A program made the position numbers and the translations under genes. This document shows positions 1 through 10,776 of a DNA stretch of 64,000 bases, in pieces (the first letter of the stretch is position 1; every line of letters starts with the position of its first letter). Below the pieces are notes generated by a model that saw only the letters and a list, made by a program, of their open reading frames with translations, searched no databases and had not been told where the DNA came from. Source of the stretch: Paucibacter sediminis (GTDB lineage Bacteria > Pseudomonadota > Gammaproteobacteria > Burkholderiales > Burkholderiaceae_C); contig NZ_CP116346.1 in the NCBI RefSeq assembly GCF_030254645.1, positions 3,699,001 to 3,763,000 on the forward strand, written 5' to 3'.

Positions 1-1
1 G

Positions 2-328
2 TTGGTGAAGGCCGGCGTGATGCTGGCCGGCGAGGGCCTGCACCCCAGCAGCAAGGGCGCGCGCGTGCGCTTCTCGGGCACGGGGCGCAGCGTCATCGAC
101 GGGCCGTTTGCCGAGACCAAGGAACTGGTGGCCGGCTTCTGGATCTGGCGATGCGCCTCGCTGCAGGAGGCGATCGAATGGGTCAAGCGCTGCCCCAATC
201 CGATGCTGGGCGATTCGGAGATCGAGATCCGCCAGGTCTTCGAGGCCGACGACTTCGGCGAGGCCTTCACGCCCGAGCTGCGCGAGCAGGAGGAGCGCCT
301 GCGTGCGCAGGTGGCGGGGCAGGGCTGA
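2..328 (+). CDS. YCII-related (DGPF-domain) protein, 5' partial
   Basis: The frame is already open at the left edge, so the N-terminus may be missing; about 108 codons are visible. The segment around SVIDGPFAETKELVAGFWI carries the D-G-P-F signature of the YCII/DGPF family, small alpha-beta proteins often found beside ECF sigma factors. The remainder (repeated acidic residues, IEIRQVFEADDFGE) fits the second half of that fold. No biochemical role is established for this family and none can be inferred here because the upstream neighbour is outside the window. Family assignment is fairly firm; the true start is not known. Confidence 0.75.
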   Translation: MVKAGVMLAGEGLHPSSKGARVRFSGTGRSVIDGPFAETKELVAGFWIWRCASLQEAIEWVKRCPNPMLGDSEIEIRQVFEADDFGEAFTPELREQEERLRAQVAGQG

Positions 329-344
329 GGCCGGCGGCGGCGCT

Positions 345-812
345 TCAGGGCTGCCGCCGCACCTCGACGATGGCCTTGAGCGTCAGCGGCAGGCCCTTGC
401 GCAGCGAGGCCACGCCTATCACCGAGCGCGCATGCATGCCGGCGGCGCCGAACACCTGGGCCAGCAGGTCCGAGGCGCCGTCCAGCACCTGGGCATGGTC
501 CTCGAACTCGGGCGTGGTGTTGAGCGAACCCTGCAGGTCCACCACCCGCGCCACGCGGTCCAGCGAGCCCAGCTCGGCGCGTATCGCCGCCAGCAGCTCG
601 ATGCAGGCCGAGCGCGCCAGGGCATAGCCCTGGGCGGTGTCGTACTCGCGGCCCAGCCGGCCCTTGGGTACCTGGCCGTCCAGCGCCTGCGGCGCCTTGC
701 CCGAGAGAAACAGCAGGTCGCCGGTCTGCACCGCGGCGGCGTAATTGCCGGCCGGCGCGCTGCCCGCGCCCAGCGCAATGCCAAGCTCGAGGATGCGTTG
801 ATCTGCACTCAT
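345..812 (-). CDS. RidA/YjgF/UK114 family protein
   Basis: This 155-residue protein has the RidA-like features LFLSGKAP near residue 33 and a C-terminal LPLTLKAIVEVR strand. RidA proteins form cytosolic trimers, and the best-known members deaminate reactive enamine/imine intermediates made by PLP enzymes. This one belongs to the longer 150-residue branch, in which the substrate is often unknown and the catalytic arginine of RidA proper may be absent, so I do not assign the deaminase reaction. The start is supported by an AGGAAGG ribosome-binding site just upstream of the ATG. It is followed in the opposite orientation by the partial YCII-like gene. Confidence 0.8.
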   Translation of the reverse strand: MSADQRILELGIALGAGSAPAGNYAAAVQTGDLLFLSGKAPQALDGQVPKGRLGREYDTAQGYALARSACIELLAAIRAELGSLDRVARVVDLQGSLNTTPEFEDHAQVLDGASDLLAQVFGAAGMHARSVIGVASLRKGLPLTLKAIVEVRRQP

Positions 813-860
813 GGGGGCTTCCTTCCTGGATTCACGGGTGGCGAACCATCCTGCCTTGGT

Positions 861-1400
861 TCAGAAGCTCGAGCCTGGCTGCTGCAGGAACTCGAGCTCC
901 TCGGCGCTCGATGCCCGGCCGAGGATGGCGTTGCGATGCGGGTAGCGACCGAAGCGGTCGATGATGGCCTTGTGGCGCAGCTCGAACTGGAGGTTGTCGG
1001 GCAGGGCATGGGCGCGGTAGAGCTGCTCGGCGCGTTCATGCACCAGGCGCGACTCGCTGTGCATGAAGGGCAGCAGCAGGAAGCCGCGCTCCACGGCCTC
1101 GAGCCCGGCCAGCTCGCCGCGGGCCACCGCCTCCTGCGCCAGCACCAGGGCCATGCCGTCCTGGGCAAAGGCCTGGGGGCTGCCGCGGTAGGCGTTGCGT
1201 GAGAACTGGTCCAGCACCACGATCTCCGCCAGCCGGCCCTTGGGCTGGCTGCGCCAGGCCTCGCACTCGCCCTGGGCCGCGCGCCGCAAGACATCGCCGA
1301 AGCGCTGGCGTATCAGCGCGTCAAACAGCGGGTCCACCGCCCACCAGGCCTTGGGGGCGGTCTCTTCGAACCAGAAGTGCAGGATGTCTTGGGCTGTCAT
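861..1400 (-). CDS. DUF924 family protein
   Basis: The 179-residue product begins with ILHFWFEETAPKAWWAVDPLFD, the characteristic opening of DUF924, and continues with the family pattern of a Q-F-S-R-N stretch (VVLDQFSRNAYRG) and an FLLLPFMHSE motif. DUF924 proteins are alpha-helical cytosolic proteins with a TPR-like repeat fold; their function is unknown. Length is normal for the family. It lies head to tail with ridA (about 50 bases apart) and may be cotranscribed with it. An intrinsic terminator at 1457-1479 separates it from the upstream nirS unit. Confidence 0.85.
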   Translation of the reverse strand: MTAQDILHFWFEETAPKAWWAVDPLFDALIRQRFGDVLRRAAQGECEAWRSQPKGRLAEIVVLDQFSRNAYRGSPQAFAQDGMALVLAQEAVARGELAGLEAVERGFLLLPFMHSESRLVHERAEQLYRAHALPDNLQFELRHKAIIDRFGRYPHRNAILGRASSAEELEFLQQPGSSF

Positions 1401-1456
1401 GAGCCCGCAGCATAGTGGCTTTGGCCGGCGTCTGCCGCCGGTGGCCCTGCACCATG

Positions 1457-1479
1457 AAAAAGGCGCCCGAAGGCGCCTT
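1457..1479 (-). terminator. Intrinsic terminator of the nirS-cytochrome c unit
   Basis: An 8-bp stem (AAGGCGCC / GGCGCCTT) with a CGAA loop is followed on the minus strand by a run of T (AAAAA at 1457-1461 on the plus strand). It sits 25 bases after the stop codon of the cytochrome c gene and fits a rho-independent terminator for that minus-strand unit. Confidence 0.8.
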
Positions 1480-1503
1480 GCTGGAGGGTGATGGCACGCG
1501 GCC

Positions 1504-1827
1504 TCAACCGCCTTGCTTGAGGATCCAGCCGACCGAATCCTTCAGCTCGGCGTCGCCGATCTTGTCGGGCGGGTTGGGCGGCATCGGGATGGGCCCGTAC
1601 ACACCCTTGCCGCCGGCGCGCACCTTGGCCATCAGCGTGGCCGTGACGTCCTGGCCCTTGTACTTGTTGGCCACCTCCTTGAACGAGGGCCCCACCAGCT
1701 TTTTGTCCTTGGCATGGCAGGCCATGCAGCCGGCCTTGGTGAGGGCGGCCTCGTCGGCCTGGGCGGCGGGGGCGGCGGCCAGCAGGGCCGCCGCGAGGCT
1801 CCACAGCAGTTTGCTTGTTGTCGTCAT
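1504..1827 (-). CDS. Periplasmic c-type cytochrome (c551/c552-like)
   Basis: The 107-residue protein has a signal peptide ending around PAAQA, then a single heme-binding CMACH motif (C-M-A-C-H) and a late methionine-rich loop (GPIPMPPNPP) that supplies the probable axial Met. This is the layout of the small cytochromes c551/c552 that donate electrons to cytochrome cd1 nitrite reductase. The chosen ATG at 1825-1827 is preceded by AGAAGG and begins the signal peptide; an upstream ATG at 1860 would add eleven residues overlapping the end of nirS. It starts 19 bases after nirS, so cotranscription and a role as the NirS electron donor (NirM-like) are likely inferences. Confidence 0.88.
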   Translation of the reverse strand: MTTTSKLLWSLAAALLAAAPAAQADEAALTKAGCMACHAKDKKLVGPSFKEVANKYKGQDVTATLMAKVRAGGKGVYGPIPMPPNPPDKIGDAELKDSVGWILKQGG

Positions 1828-1846
1828 CGTGCGGCCTTCTTTCTGC

Positions 1847-5699
<3,853 letters not shown>

Positions 5700-5743
5700 T
5701 CGTGGTGTTCGCGGCGGCGGCAGATCGGCGATGATGCCGGCCC

Positions 5744-6157
5744 ATGAGCCTTTTGCTGCAAGCCCTCCAGGCTAACTACCCCCTCATCAAGAACCTGCAC
5801 ATCGGCCTGGTGAGCTGTAGCGGCACGCTGTTCGCGCTGCGCGGCCTGGGTGTGCTGGCGGGGGCGGCCTGGCCCATGCAGGCCTGGGCGCGCCGGCTGA
5901 GCGTCTGGATCGATGTGCTGCTGCTCAGCGCCGGCGTCAGCCTCTGGACCCTGCTGGGGCTGAACCCGGCGCGCGAGCATTGGCTGGGCGTCAAGCTCAT
6001 GCTGCTGCTGGTCTACATCGTGCTCGGCAGCATCGCCCTCAAGCGGGGCCGCACGCGCGGTCAGCGCGCGCTGGGCTATCTGGCCGCGTTGGCGGTGTTC
6101 GGCTTCATGGTGACGGTGGCGCGCGCCCACCATCCGCTGGGTTGGCTGGCCGGCTGA
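5744..6157 (+). CDS. SirB2 family integral membrane protein
   Basis: The 137-residue protein has four predicted membrane helices and the SirB-type opening YPLIKNLHIGLVSCSGTLFALRG, with KLMLLLVYIVLG in helix three and a terminal ARAHHPLGWL. SirB2 proteins were named from a Salmonella invasion-gene regulator locus, but the molecular function is unknown. The gene follows the TonB-dependent receptor by 44 bases on the same strand and may be cotranscribed. Its last 53 bases overlap the 3' end of the convergent HPP-CBS gene. A copper-resistance CopD relationship was considered but there is no supporting motif. Confidence 0.75.
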   Translation: MSLLLQALQANYPLIKNLHIGLVSCSGTLFALRGLGVLAGAAWPMQAWARRLSVWIDVLLLSAGVSLWTLLGLNPAREHWLGVKLMLLLVYIVLGSIALKRGRTRGQRALGYLAALAVFGFMVTVARAHHPLGWLAG

Positions 6158-7298
6158 GCGCGGCCACCACGTCCGACTGGGTGATCATGCCCAATAACTT
6201 CTTGCCGGGCCCGACGATGGGGATGTGGTGGTGGCCGGTGCTGCCGAACATCGGGATCAGCTCGGCCAGGTGACGGTCCACCTGGGCCACGCGCACCGAG
6301 CGCGTCATGATGTGGCCCACCAGCTCCTGCTTGCCGGTGCCCGAGCGCAGCGCCCAGTCGCGCAGCGCGCGCAAGCGGGTGTCGAAGCTGGCCTCGGGGC
6401 TGACCTCGGCGGCGCGCATGAAGTCCGCCGGCGTGACGATGCCCAGGATCTCGCCGTTCGCATCCACCACCGGCAGGGCCTTGATCTTGTGGGCGCGGAA
6501 CAGCTGCCAGGCCTGTTGCAGGGGCGTGCTGTGCGTCACCGTGATGAGCTGGCGCGACATGATGTCGCCGCAGCGCAGGTCGGCCAGGCGGCGCTGGTAG
6601 CCCTGCAGCTGGGTGTCTTCGATGAGGGCGCGCAGCTCGTCGCGGCCGATGTCCAGCACCTGGTTGTAGCGCGCCAGCACCTCGTCCAGGTCGTGCTCGG
6701 CGGCCGGCGCGGCCGGGGCCGGGCGGTGCGGGTAGGGGCGGCGGGTGGCGTGGTTGTAGGCGATGCCGGCCAGCACCAGCAGCAGCGAGTTCAGCAATAC
6801 CGGGTGCAGCGCGAACATGGGGTCGCGCACGCCGCTCAGCGCCACCAGCAGGGCCGAGGCGCCGCCGGGCGGATGCAGGCTGCGGGTGGCGATCATCAGC
6901 GCGATCGCGCCGCCCACCGCCGCCGCCGCGGCCCATTCGGGCGCCGCCACCCAGTGCACACAGGCCACGCCCACCAGGGCCGAGAGGCTGTTGCCGGCCA
7001 CCACCGCCCAGGGCTGGGCCAGCGGGCTGTTGGGCACGGCAAACACCAGCACCGCGCTGGCCCCCATCGGCGCCACCAGCCAGGGCAGGGGCCCGGGGCC
7101 GGCCAGGGCATGGCAGAGCCAGGCGGTGAGCAGGATGCCGAGGGTGGCGCCGGCCACCACGCGCAGGCGCTCGCGCCAGTCGATCGCCAGGGGCTGGGGC
7201 CGCAGGGCCTGCAGCCATTGCAGCGCCGGGTGGCGTTGGGGGTCGGACGAGGTGGGCAAGAGCTGAGACGAAAAAAAGCGGGCCGCAAGGGCCCGCAT
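6105..7298 (-). CDS. HPP family membrane protein with two CBS domains
   Basis: The protein (about 397 residues from the ATG used) has an N-terminal HPP transmembrane domain (residues about 40-190) with several helices and the family motif RSLHPPGGASALLVALSG, then a cytoplasmic pair of CBS domains (about 245-385; GDIMSRQLITVTHSTPL and GHIMTRSVRVAQ). CBS pairs bind adenosine nucleotides and gate transport. HPP proteins of cyanobacteria and plastids transport nitrite, so nitrite movement is a reasonable guess beside nirS, but not proven. The start is uncertain: the ATG at 7296-7298 lies in the terminator of the upstream gene, so residues 1-9 are encoded by that hairpin. TTG starts near 7263 or at 7338-7340 are alternatives. 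Confidence 0.82.
   Translation of the reverse strand: MRALAARFFSSQLLPTSSDPQRHPALQWLQALRPQPLAIDWRERLRVVAGATLGILLTAWLCHALAGPGPLPWLVAPMGASAVLVFAVPNSPLAQPWAVVAGNSLSALVGVACVHWVAAPEWAAAAAVGGAIALMIATRSLHPPGGASALLVALSGVRDPMFALHPVLLNSLLLVLAGIAYNHATRRPYPHRPAPAAPAAEHDLDEVLARYNQVLDIGRDELRALIEDTQLQGYQRRLADLRCGDIMSRQLITVTHSTPLQQAWQLFRAHKIKALPVVDANGEILGIVTPADFMRAAEVSPEASFDTRLRALRDWALRSGTGKQELVGHIMTRSVRVAQVDRHLAELIPMFGSTGHHHIPIVGPGKKLLGMITQSDVVAALSRPANPADGGRAPPSP
7271..7296 (-). terminator. Intrinsic terminator of the subtilase gene, overlapping the HPP gene start
   Basis: On the minus strand a 7-bp perfect stem GCGGGCC / GGCCCGC with a 5-base loop is followed by seven T residues. It lies about 50 bases after the stop of the S8 peptidase gene. 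The same bases include the apparent start codon of the HPP-CBS gene. Confidence 0.85.
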
Positions 7299-7344
7299 GG
7301 TAGCCCGTCGCGGCCTCGCGGCCGCGGCGGGTGTGTTCAACGGC

Positions 7345-8955
7345 TCAGTTGCCGCAGCCGGTCTGGGCCAGGCGGTCGTAGGCCGCCTTGGCCTGCACCA
7401 GGCCGAAGCCGAACTCGGCGTCCTTGCCGGGCTTGCCCAGTTCCATCGCGCTGGCGTTCAGCACCTGGCGGATCTGCTTGGCGCTGCAGGTCGGGAAATG
7501 GCTCCACACCAGGGCGGCGACGCCGGAGACATGAGGCGTGGCCATCGAGGTGCCATTGAAGTAGGCGTACTCGGCCGGATCCGGCACCACGCTGACGGTG
7601 GCGGCCTGGCCGGTCAGGCCCATCAGCACCGCGCCGGTGGTGTCGGTGGTGCCGATCGAGGGGATGGTGGTGGGCGCGCCGCCCAGCGTGCCGAACAGCA
7701 TGCCGGGGCGGTTGTTGTAGACCACCGCCGCCACGCCGCCGCTGAGCTGGCAACGCGTCACCTTCTCGGCAAAGCTGACCAGGCCGCGCTTGATCAGGCA
7801 GACCTTGCCCGCAGCGCCGGCGTCGTTGGCCGTGCCGAGACCGAAGTCATAGAGCGCCGCGGTGGCGCTGAGCCGGGGCGAGCCGGTCATGGCCGCCGCC
7901 GCGTAGCCCGTGCCGGCCACCGAGAGCTGGCCCAGCGATTCCAGATTGGGCGGGATGGTCGACAGCACGGCCACGCCCGGTGCGGCGATCTCGACGTCGT
8001 TGTTGACCTGCGAGAAGGCGGCGTGCGCCTTGTTGGCATCCAGCGCGGCCACCGACATCACTTCCTCGTAACCGGCCGGGTAGGAGGTGCTGGTATCGCC
8101 GTCATTGCCGGCGGCGGCGATCGTCAGCACGCCCTCGTTGAGCAGGGCGCGGAACACGCGGCGCTCGGCCTGGCTCGGGTCGCCACCACCCAGCGACATG
8201 CTGATGATGTTGGCGCCGGCGTCGGCACAGCGTGCCACGGCTTCCATCACCGTCGAGGAGGAGGCCGAGCCGGTGGCGTCGAACACCTTGGCGATGTGCA
8301 GCTTGAGCAGGGCGCTGCGGTTCACGCCCCACACGCCCAGGCCGTTGTTGCCCTCCGCCGCGATGGTGCCGGCCACATGGGTGCCGTGCGCGTTCTCGTC
8401 GCTGTCCCAGGTGCCCGAGCCGCTCAGGTTGTCGCCGCTGACATTGCCGTTGGTGAAGTTTCTCGCCAGGTCGGGGTGGTTGCGGTCAATGCCCGAATCC
8501 ACGATGCAGAGCTTGCGGTTGCCGGTGAGCCCGTCGCTGACCCACATCGACTGCGTCATCTTGATGCCATAGGGCAGGACCTCAGTGCCGCTGGTCACTT
8601 CGTCGAGCACCGCCGACTGCGGCTGGACCATGCCTTCCATGGTGCGGGACGGCACGCCCAGCAGGCGGCGTTCCACATCGGGTTCGACGAAATCGACACT
8701 GGCGCTGGCCTGCAGGGCGGCCACGCCGGCCGCCGGCAGGCGCACCGCGAAGGCGCTGGCGCGACCGAGTTCACGCACGATCTTGCCGCCGGCGTTCAGC
8801 ACCTCGGCGCGCACGGCGGCGGCCTTGCCGGCCTTGTAGGCCACGATCATGGCGTCCGGGGCGGGGGCGGCGGCCAGTGCCGCTGAGGTCGACAGGGCCA
8901 GTACCAGCAAGGTTGTTGCGCTCTGGATGGTCGACAGCTTGTTGAGCATGCTCAT
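7345..8955 (-). CDS. Secreted S8 (subtilisin-like) serine peptidase with PA insertion
   Basis: The 536-residue precursor has a signal peptide (TSAALA), an I9-type propeptide (about residues 35-100, ending DFVEPDVERR), and a subtilase domain with the catalytic triad in KLCIVDSGIDRNHPD (Asp), ENAHGTHVAGTIA (His) and FNGTSMATPHVSG (Ser). A protease-associated (PA) domain, including GKVCLIKRGLVSFAEKV, is inserted between the His and Ser segments at about residues 350-440. It is probably exported, autoprocessed and active outside the cell. The ATG at 8955 follows AAGGAAG at nine bases. Its own terminator at 7271-7296 suggests a single-gene unit. Confidence 0.93.
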   Translation of the reverse strand: MSMLNKLSTIQSATTLLVLALSTSAALAAAPAPDAMIVAYKAGKAAAVRAEVLNAGGKIVRELGRASAFAVRLPAAGVAALQASASVDFVEPDVERRLLGVPSRTMEGMVQPQSAVLDEVTSGTEVLPYGIKMTQSMWVSDGLTGNRKLCIVDSGIDRNHPDLARNFTNGNVSGDNLSGSGTWDSDENAHGTHVAGTIAAEGNNGLGVWGVNRSALLKLHIAKVFDATGSASSSTVMEAVARCADAGANIISMSLGGGDPSQAERRVFRALLNEGVLTIAAAGNDGDTSTSYPAGYEEVMSVAALDANKAHAAFSQVNNDVEIAAPGVAVLSTIPPNLESLGQLSVAGTGYAAAAMTGSPRLSATAALYDFGLGTANDAGAAGKVCLIKRGLVSFAEKVTRCQLSGGVAAVVYNNRPGMLFGTLGGAPTTIPSIGTTDTTGAVLMGLTGQAATVSVVPDPAEYAYFNGTSMATPHVSGVAALVWSHFPTCSAKQIRQVLNASAMELGKPGKDAEFGFGLVQAKAAYDRLAQTGCGN

Positions 8956-9043
8956 GATGGATCACTTCCTTGTTGGAAAGTTGAGGCCTCGACTGTCGCT
9001 GTGGGGCCAGCCGAGGTCCATCAGGGCAATCCGCACCCCCTGC

Positions 9044-9931
9044 TCAGGGTGGGGGGCTGCGCTTCAGCAGGGCCGCCATCAGCGCGTCCTTCTCGCTCCA
9101 CTGCTTCTTGATCCACATGGAAATGCCGGCGCGCAGGCGCTTGTCTTCCATCGGGTTGCCCCCCACCAGTTCGGGGGGGATGGGGCGCTGCTGCACCCGC
9201 ACCTGCACCTGGCCGCAGCGGCCGCACAGCAGATCCCAGAACTTGGGTGTGCCCTCGGGGTAGACCAGGGTTACGTCCAGCAGGGCCTCGAACTGCTCGC
9301 CCATGGTGGCCAGGGCCATGCCCAGCGCGCCGACCTTGGGCTTGAGCAGATGCTGGTAGGGGCTTTTCTGCTCGGCATGCTTGGCGGCCGTGAAGCGCGT
9401 GCCCTCGACGAAGTTGATTACCGTGGTCGGGATGGTCTTGAACTTCTCGCAGGCCTTGCGGGTGGTGGCCAGGTCGGCCGCCTGCGAGCCGGCGCTGCGG
9501 CCACGCTTCATGAAGGGGAAATCCAGCGCCCACCAGGCCAGGCCGATCACCGGCACCCAGATCAGCTCACGCTTGAGGAAGAACTTCAGAAACGGGATGC
9601 GGCCATGGAAGACGCGCTGCAGCACCAGGATGTCGACCCAGGTCTGGTGGTTGGGCGAGACCAGGTACCAGCCGCGCTGGTGCAGGCCGTCCACGCCCTG
9701 CACGTCCCAGACCTGCGGGTTGAGCGCCCGTATCCAGGCGTTGTTGACGGCCACCCAGCCCGAGGCGATGCCGTTCAGCGCCAGGTCACAGGGCTTGCGC
9801 ACGAAGGGAAAGGGCAGCACCAGCTTGAGCAGGGCCGGCAGAATCATCAGCGTGACGCCGGTGACGGTGTTGATGGCCAGCAGGATGGCGGCCAAAGTGC
9901 CCAGCAAGGGGGCAGGCAGGAAACGTCGCAT
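9044..9931 (-). CDS. 1-acyl-sn-glycerol-3-phosphate acyltransferase family protein (PlsC/YihG-like)
   Basis: The 295-residue membrane protein starts with a hydrophobic segment and carries the PlsC box SPNHQTWVDILVL (H-x4-D), the glycerophosphate-binding FVEGTRF motif and the late VYPEGTPKFWDLL segment. These are the hallmarks of the acyltransferases that add an acyl chain to lysophosphatidate or similar lipids at the inner membrane. Length and spacing resemble the YihG branch rather than PlsC itself. It follows the S8 peptidase gene in the opposite transcription order, with no sign of coupling. The acyl acceptor is not known. Confidence 0.88.
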   Translation of the reverse strand: MRRFLPAPLLGTLAAILLAINTVTGVTLMILPALLKLVLPFPFVRKPCDLALNGIASGWVAVNNAWIRALNPQVWDVQGVDGLHQRGWYLVSPNHQTWVDILVLQRVFHGRIPFLKFFLKRELIWVPVIGLAWWALDFPFMKRGRSAGSQAADLATTRKACEKFKTIPTTVINFVEGTRFTAAKHAEQKSPYQHLLKPKVGALGMALATMGEQFEALLDVTLVYPEGTPKFWDLLCGRCGQVQVRVQQRPIPPELVGGNPMEDKRLRAGISMWIKKQWSEKDALMAALLKRSPPP

Positions 9932-9967
9932 GGGCCGAACTGTAGCCTGAGCTTGGCCCGGCCCTGC

Positions 9968-10369
9968 TCAGCCCAGCGCGGTCTGCAGGGCGCGCGCCTC
10001 GTGCGCCAGCTGTTCAAACAGCGCGTCGGCCTGGGTCTTGTCGAAATCGGCGTGGTAATGCTTGCGCACGCCCATCTCGTGCAGGCGGATATGGCGGGTC
10101 GGCGCCAGCCCCTGCTGGGCCAGGCAGGCCTTGCAGCAGGCCAGCACGCAGCCGTCCAGGGCCAGCATGGGCCGGCCGGACTCGGCGGCCTCGCGCGCCT
10201 TGCGCACCAGATTGGGCACGCCGCCGCCCACGCCGGCGATGCAGGACATCTCGGCCAGGCCGGCGCGATCCAGGCGTACCGCCAGGTGATTGGCCAGCTG
10301 GGCGGCGTCGGAGCAGCCTGAGCAGCTGTAGACCAGGGGGAGGGCTGGGGCATCGGACATGGCCGCCAT
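9968..10369 (-). CDS. Putative zinc-binding DGC-domain protein
   Basis: The 133-residue protein has an early CSGCSD motif, then the family motif LDGCVLACCKACL (the D-G-C of DGC proteins), and several more cysteines; these suggest a bound metal. Related proteins often lie next to denitrification or NO-response genes, but their function is unknown. I used the ATG at 10367-10369; ATG 10358-10360 and a GTG at 10376-10378 are alternatives, none with a clear ribosome-binding site. The gene is divergent from the NO-response operon and shares the FNR/Dnr-type box at 10396-10409, so it is probably induced under the same conditions. Confidence 0.75.
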   Translation of the reverse strand: MAAMSDAPALPLVYSCSGCSDAAQLANHLAVRLDRAGLAEMSCIAGVGGGVPNLVRKAREAAESGRPMLALDGCVLACCKACLAQQGLAPTRHIRLHEMGVRKHYHADFDKTQADALFEQLAHEARALQTALG

Positions 10370-10395
10370 GCTGCCCACGGCGTGCAGGATTTGGC

Positions 10396-10409
10396 TTGAG
10401 GCAGATCAA
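10396..10409. promoter_or_regulatory. FNR/Dnr-type box in the DGC/DUF2249 intergenic region
   Basis: TTGAGGCAGATCAA matches the FNR family consensus TTGAT-N4-ATCAA at nine of ten defined positions. Its centre is about 33 bases from the DGC start and 86 from the DUF2249 start, so it could serve either direction. Confidence 0.6.
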
Positions 10410-10454
10410 AAGTCACATTTTGAATATTGCTTTAGGCGCCGCGCTTGGTGACAA

Positions 10455-10477
10455 TAGCTATATTGCAAATGCAACTT
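10455..10477. promoter_or_regulatory. Candidate NsrR operator
   Basis: The AT-rich 23-base sequence ends in AAATGCAACTT; read on the minus strand it begins AAGTTGCATTT, one mismatch from the NsrR half-site AAGATGCATTT. Against the full palindrome consensus I count 16 of 22 matches. It lies 12 bases before the DUF2249 start, a natural repressor position, and the operon encodes an NsrR-type protein. Confidence 0.5.
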
Positions 10478-10488
10478 TAAGGACGACC

Positions 10489-10770
10489 ATGACCGTTGCC
10501 GCCACCCCCGCCGCCGAAGTGATCGATGTGCGCCTGATCGCACCGCAAGAGCGCCATGCGCGCATCTTCGAGACCTTCCAGGCCCTGCCCGTGGGCAACT
10601 GGTTCTATCTGCTGAGCGACCACGAGCCTTTGCCCCTGCGCCAGCAGTTCGAGGCCCAGTGGCCCGGACAGTTCGATTGGGAGGCCTTGGAAACCGGCCC
10701 CGCGCAATGGCGCCTGCGCATCAGCCGCAAGCCGGCCGGCAAGAGCTGCTGCGGCTGCTGCGGCGGCTGA
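10489..10770 (+). CDS. DUF2249 domain protein with Cys-rich tail
   Basis: The 93-residue protein contains DUF2249, recognisable from VIDVRLIAPQERHARIFETF and the YLLSDHEPLPLRQQFE segment that resembles the second half of a TusA-like fold. It ends in KSCCGCCGG, a cysteine-rich tail that could bind a metal or respond to NO. DUF2249 genes are common in NsrR regulons but their role is unknown. The ATG at 10489-10491 follows AAGGA. A further in-frame start upstream would run through the FNR-type box and the NsrR-like site, so it is rejected. First gene of the NO-response operon; the next starts six bases after its stop. Confidence 0.8.
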   Translation: MTVAATPAAEVIDVRLIAPQERHARIFETFQALPVGNWFYLLSDHEPLPLRQQFEAQWPGQFDWEALETGPAQWRLRISRKPAGKSCCGCCGG

Positions 10771-10776
10771 TCGATC

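Noticed and set aside
5744-6157. CopD-like copper resistance protein
   Set aside because: Topology and motifs fit SirB2; no CopD histidines are present.
10396-10488. Upstream extension of the DUF2249 gene to an earlier ATG
   Set aside because: The added residues would be encoded by the FNR-like and NsrR-like sites; the ATG at 10489 has its own AAGGA.
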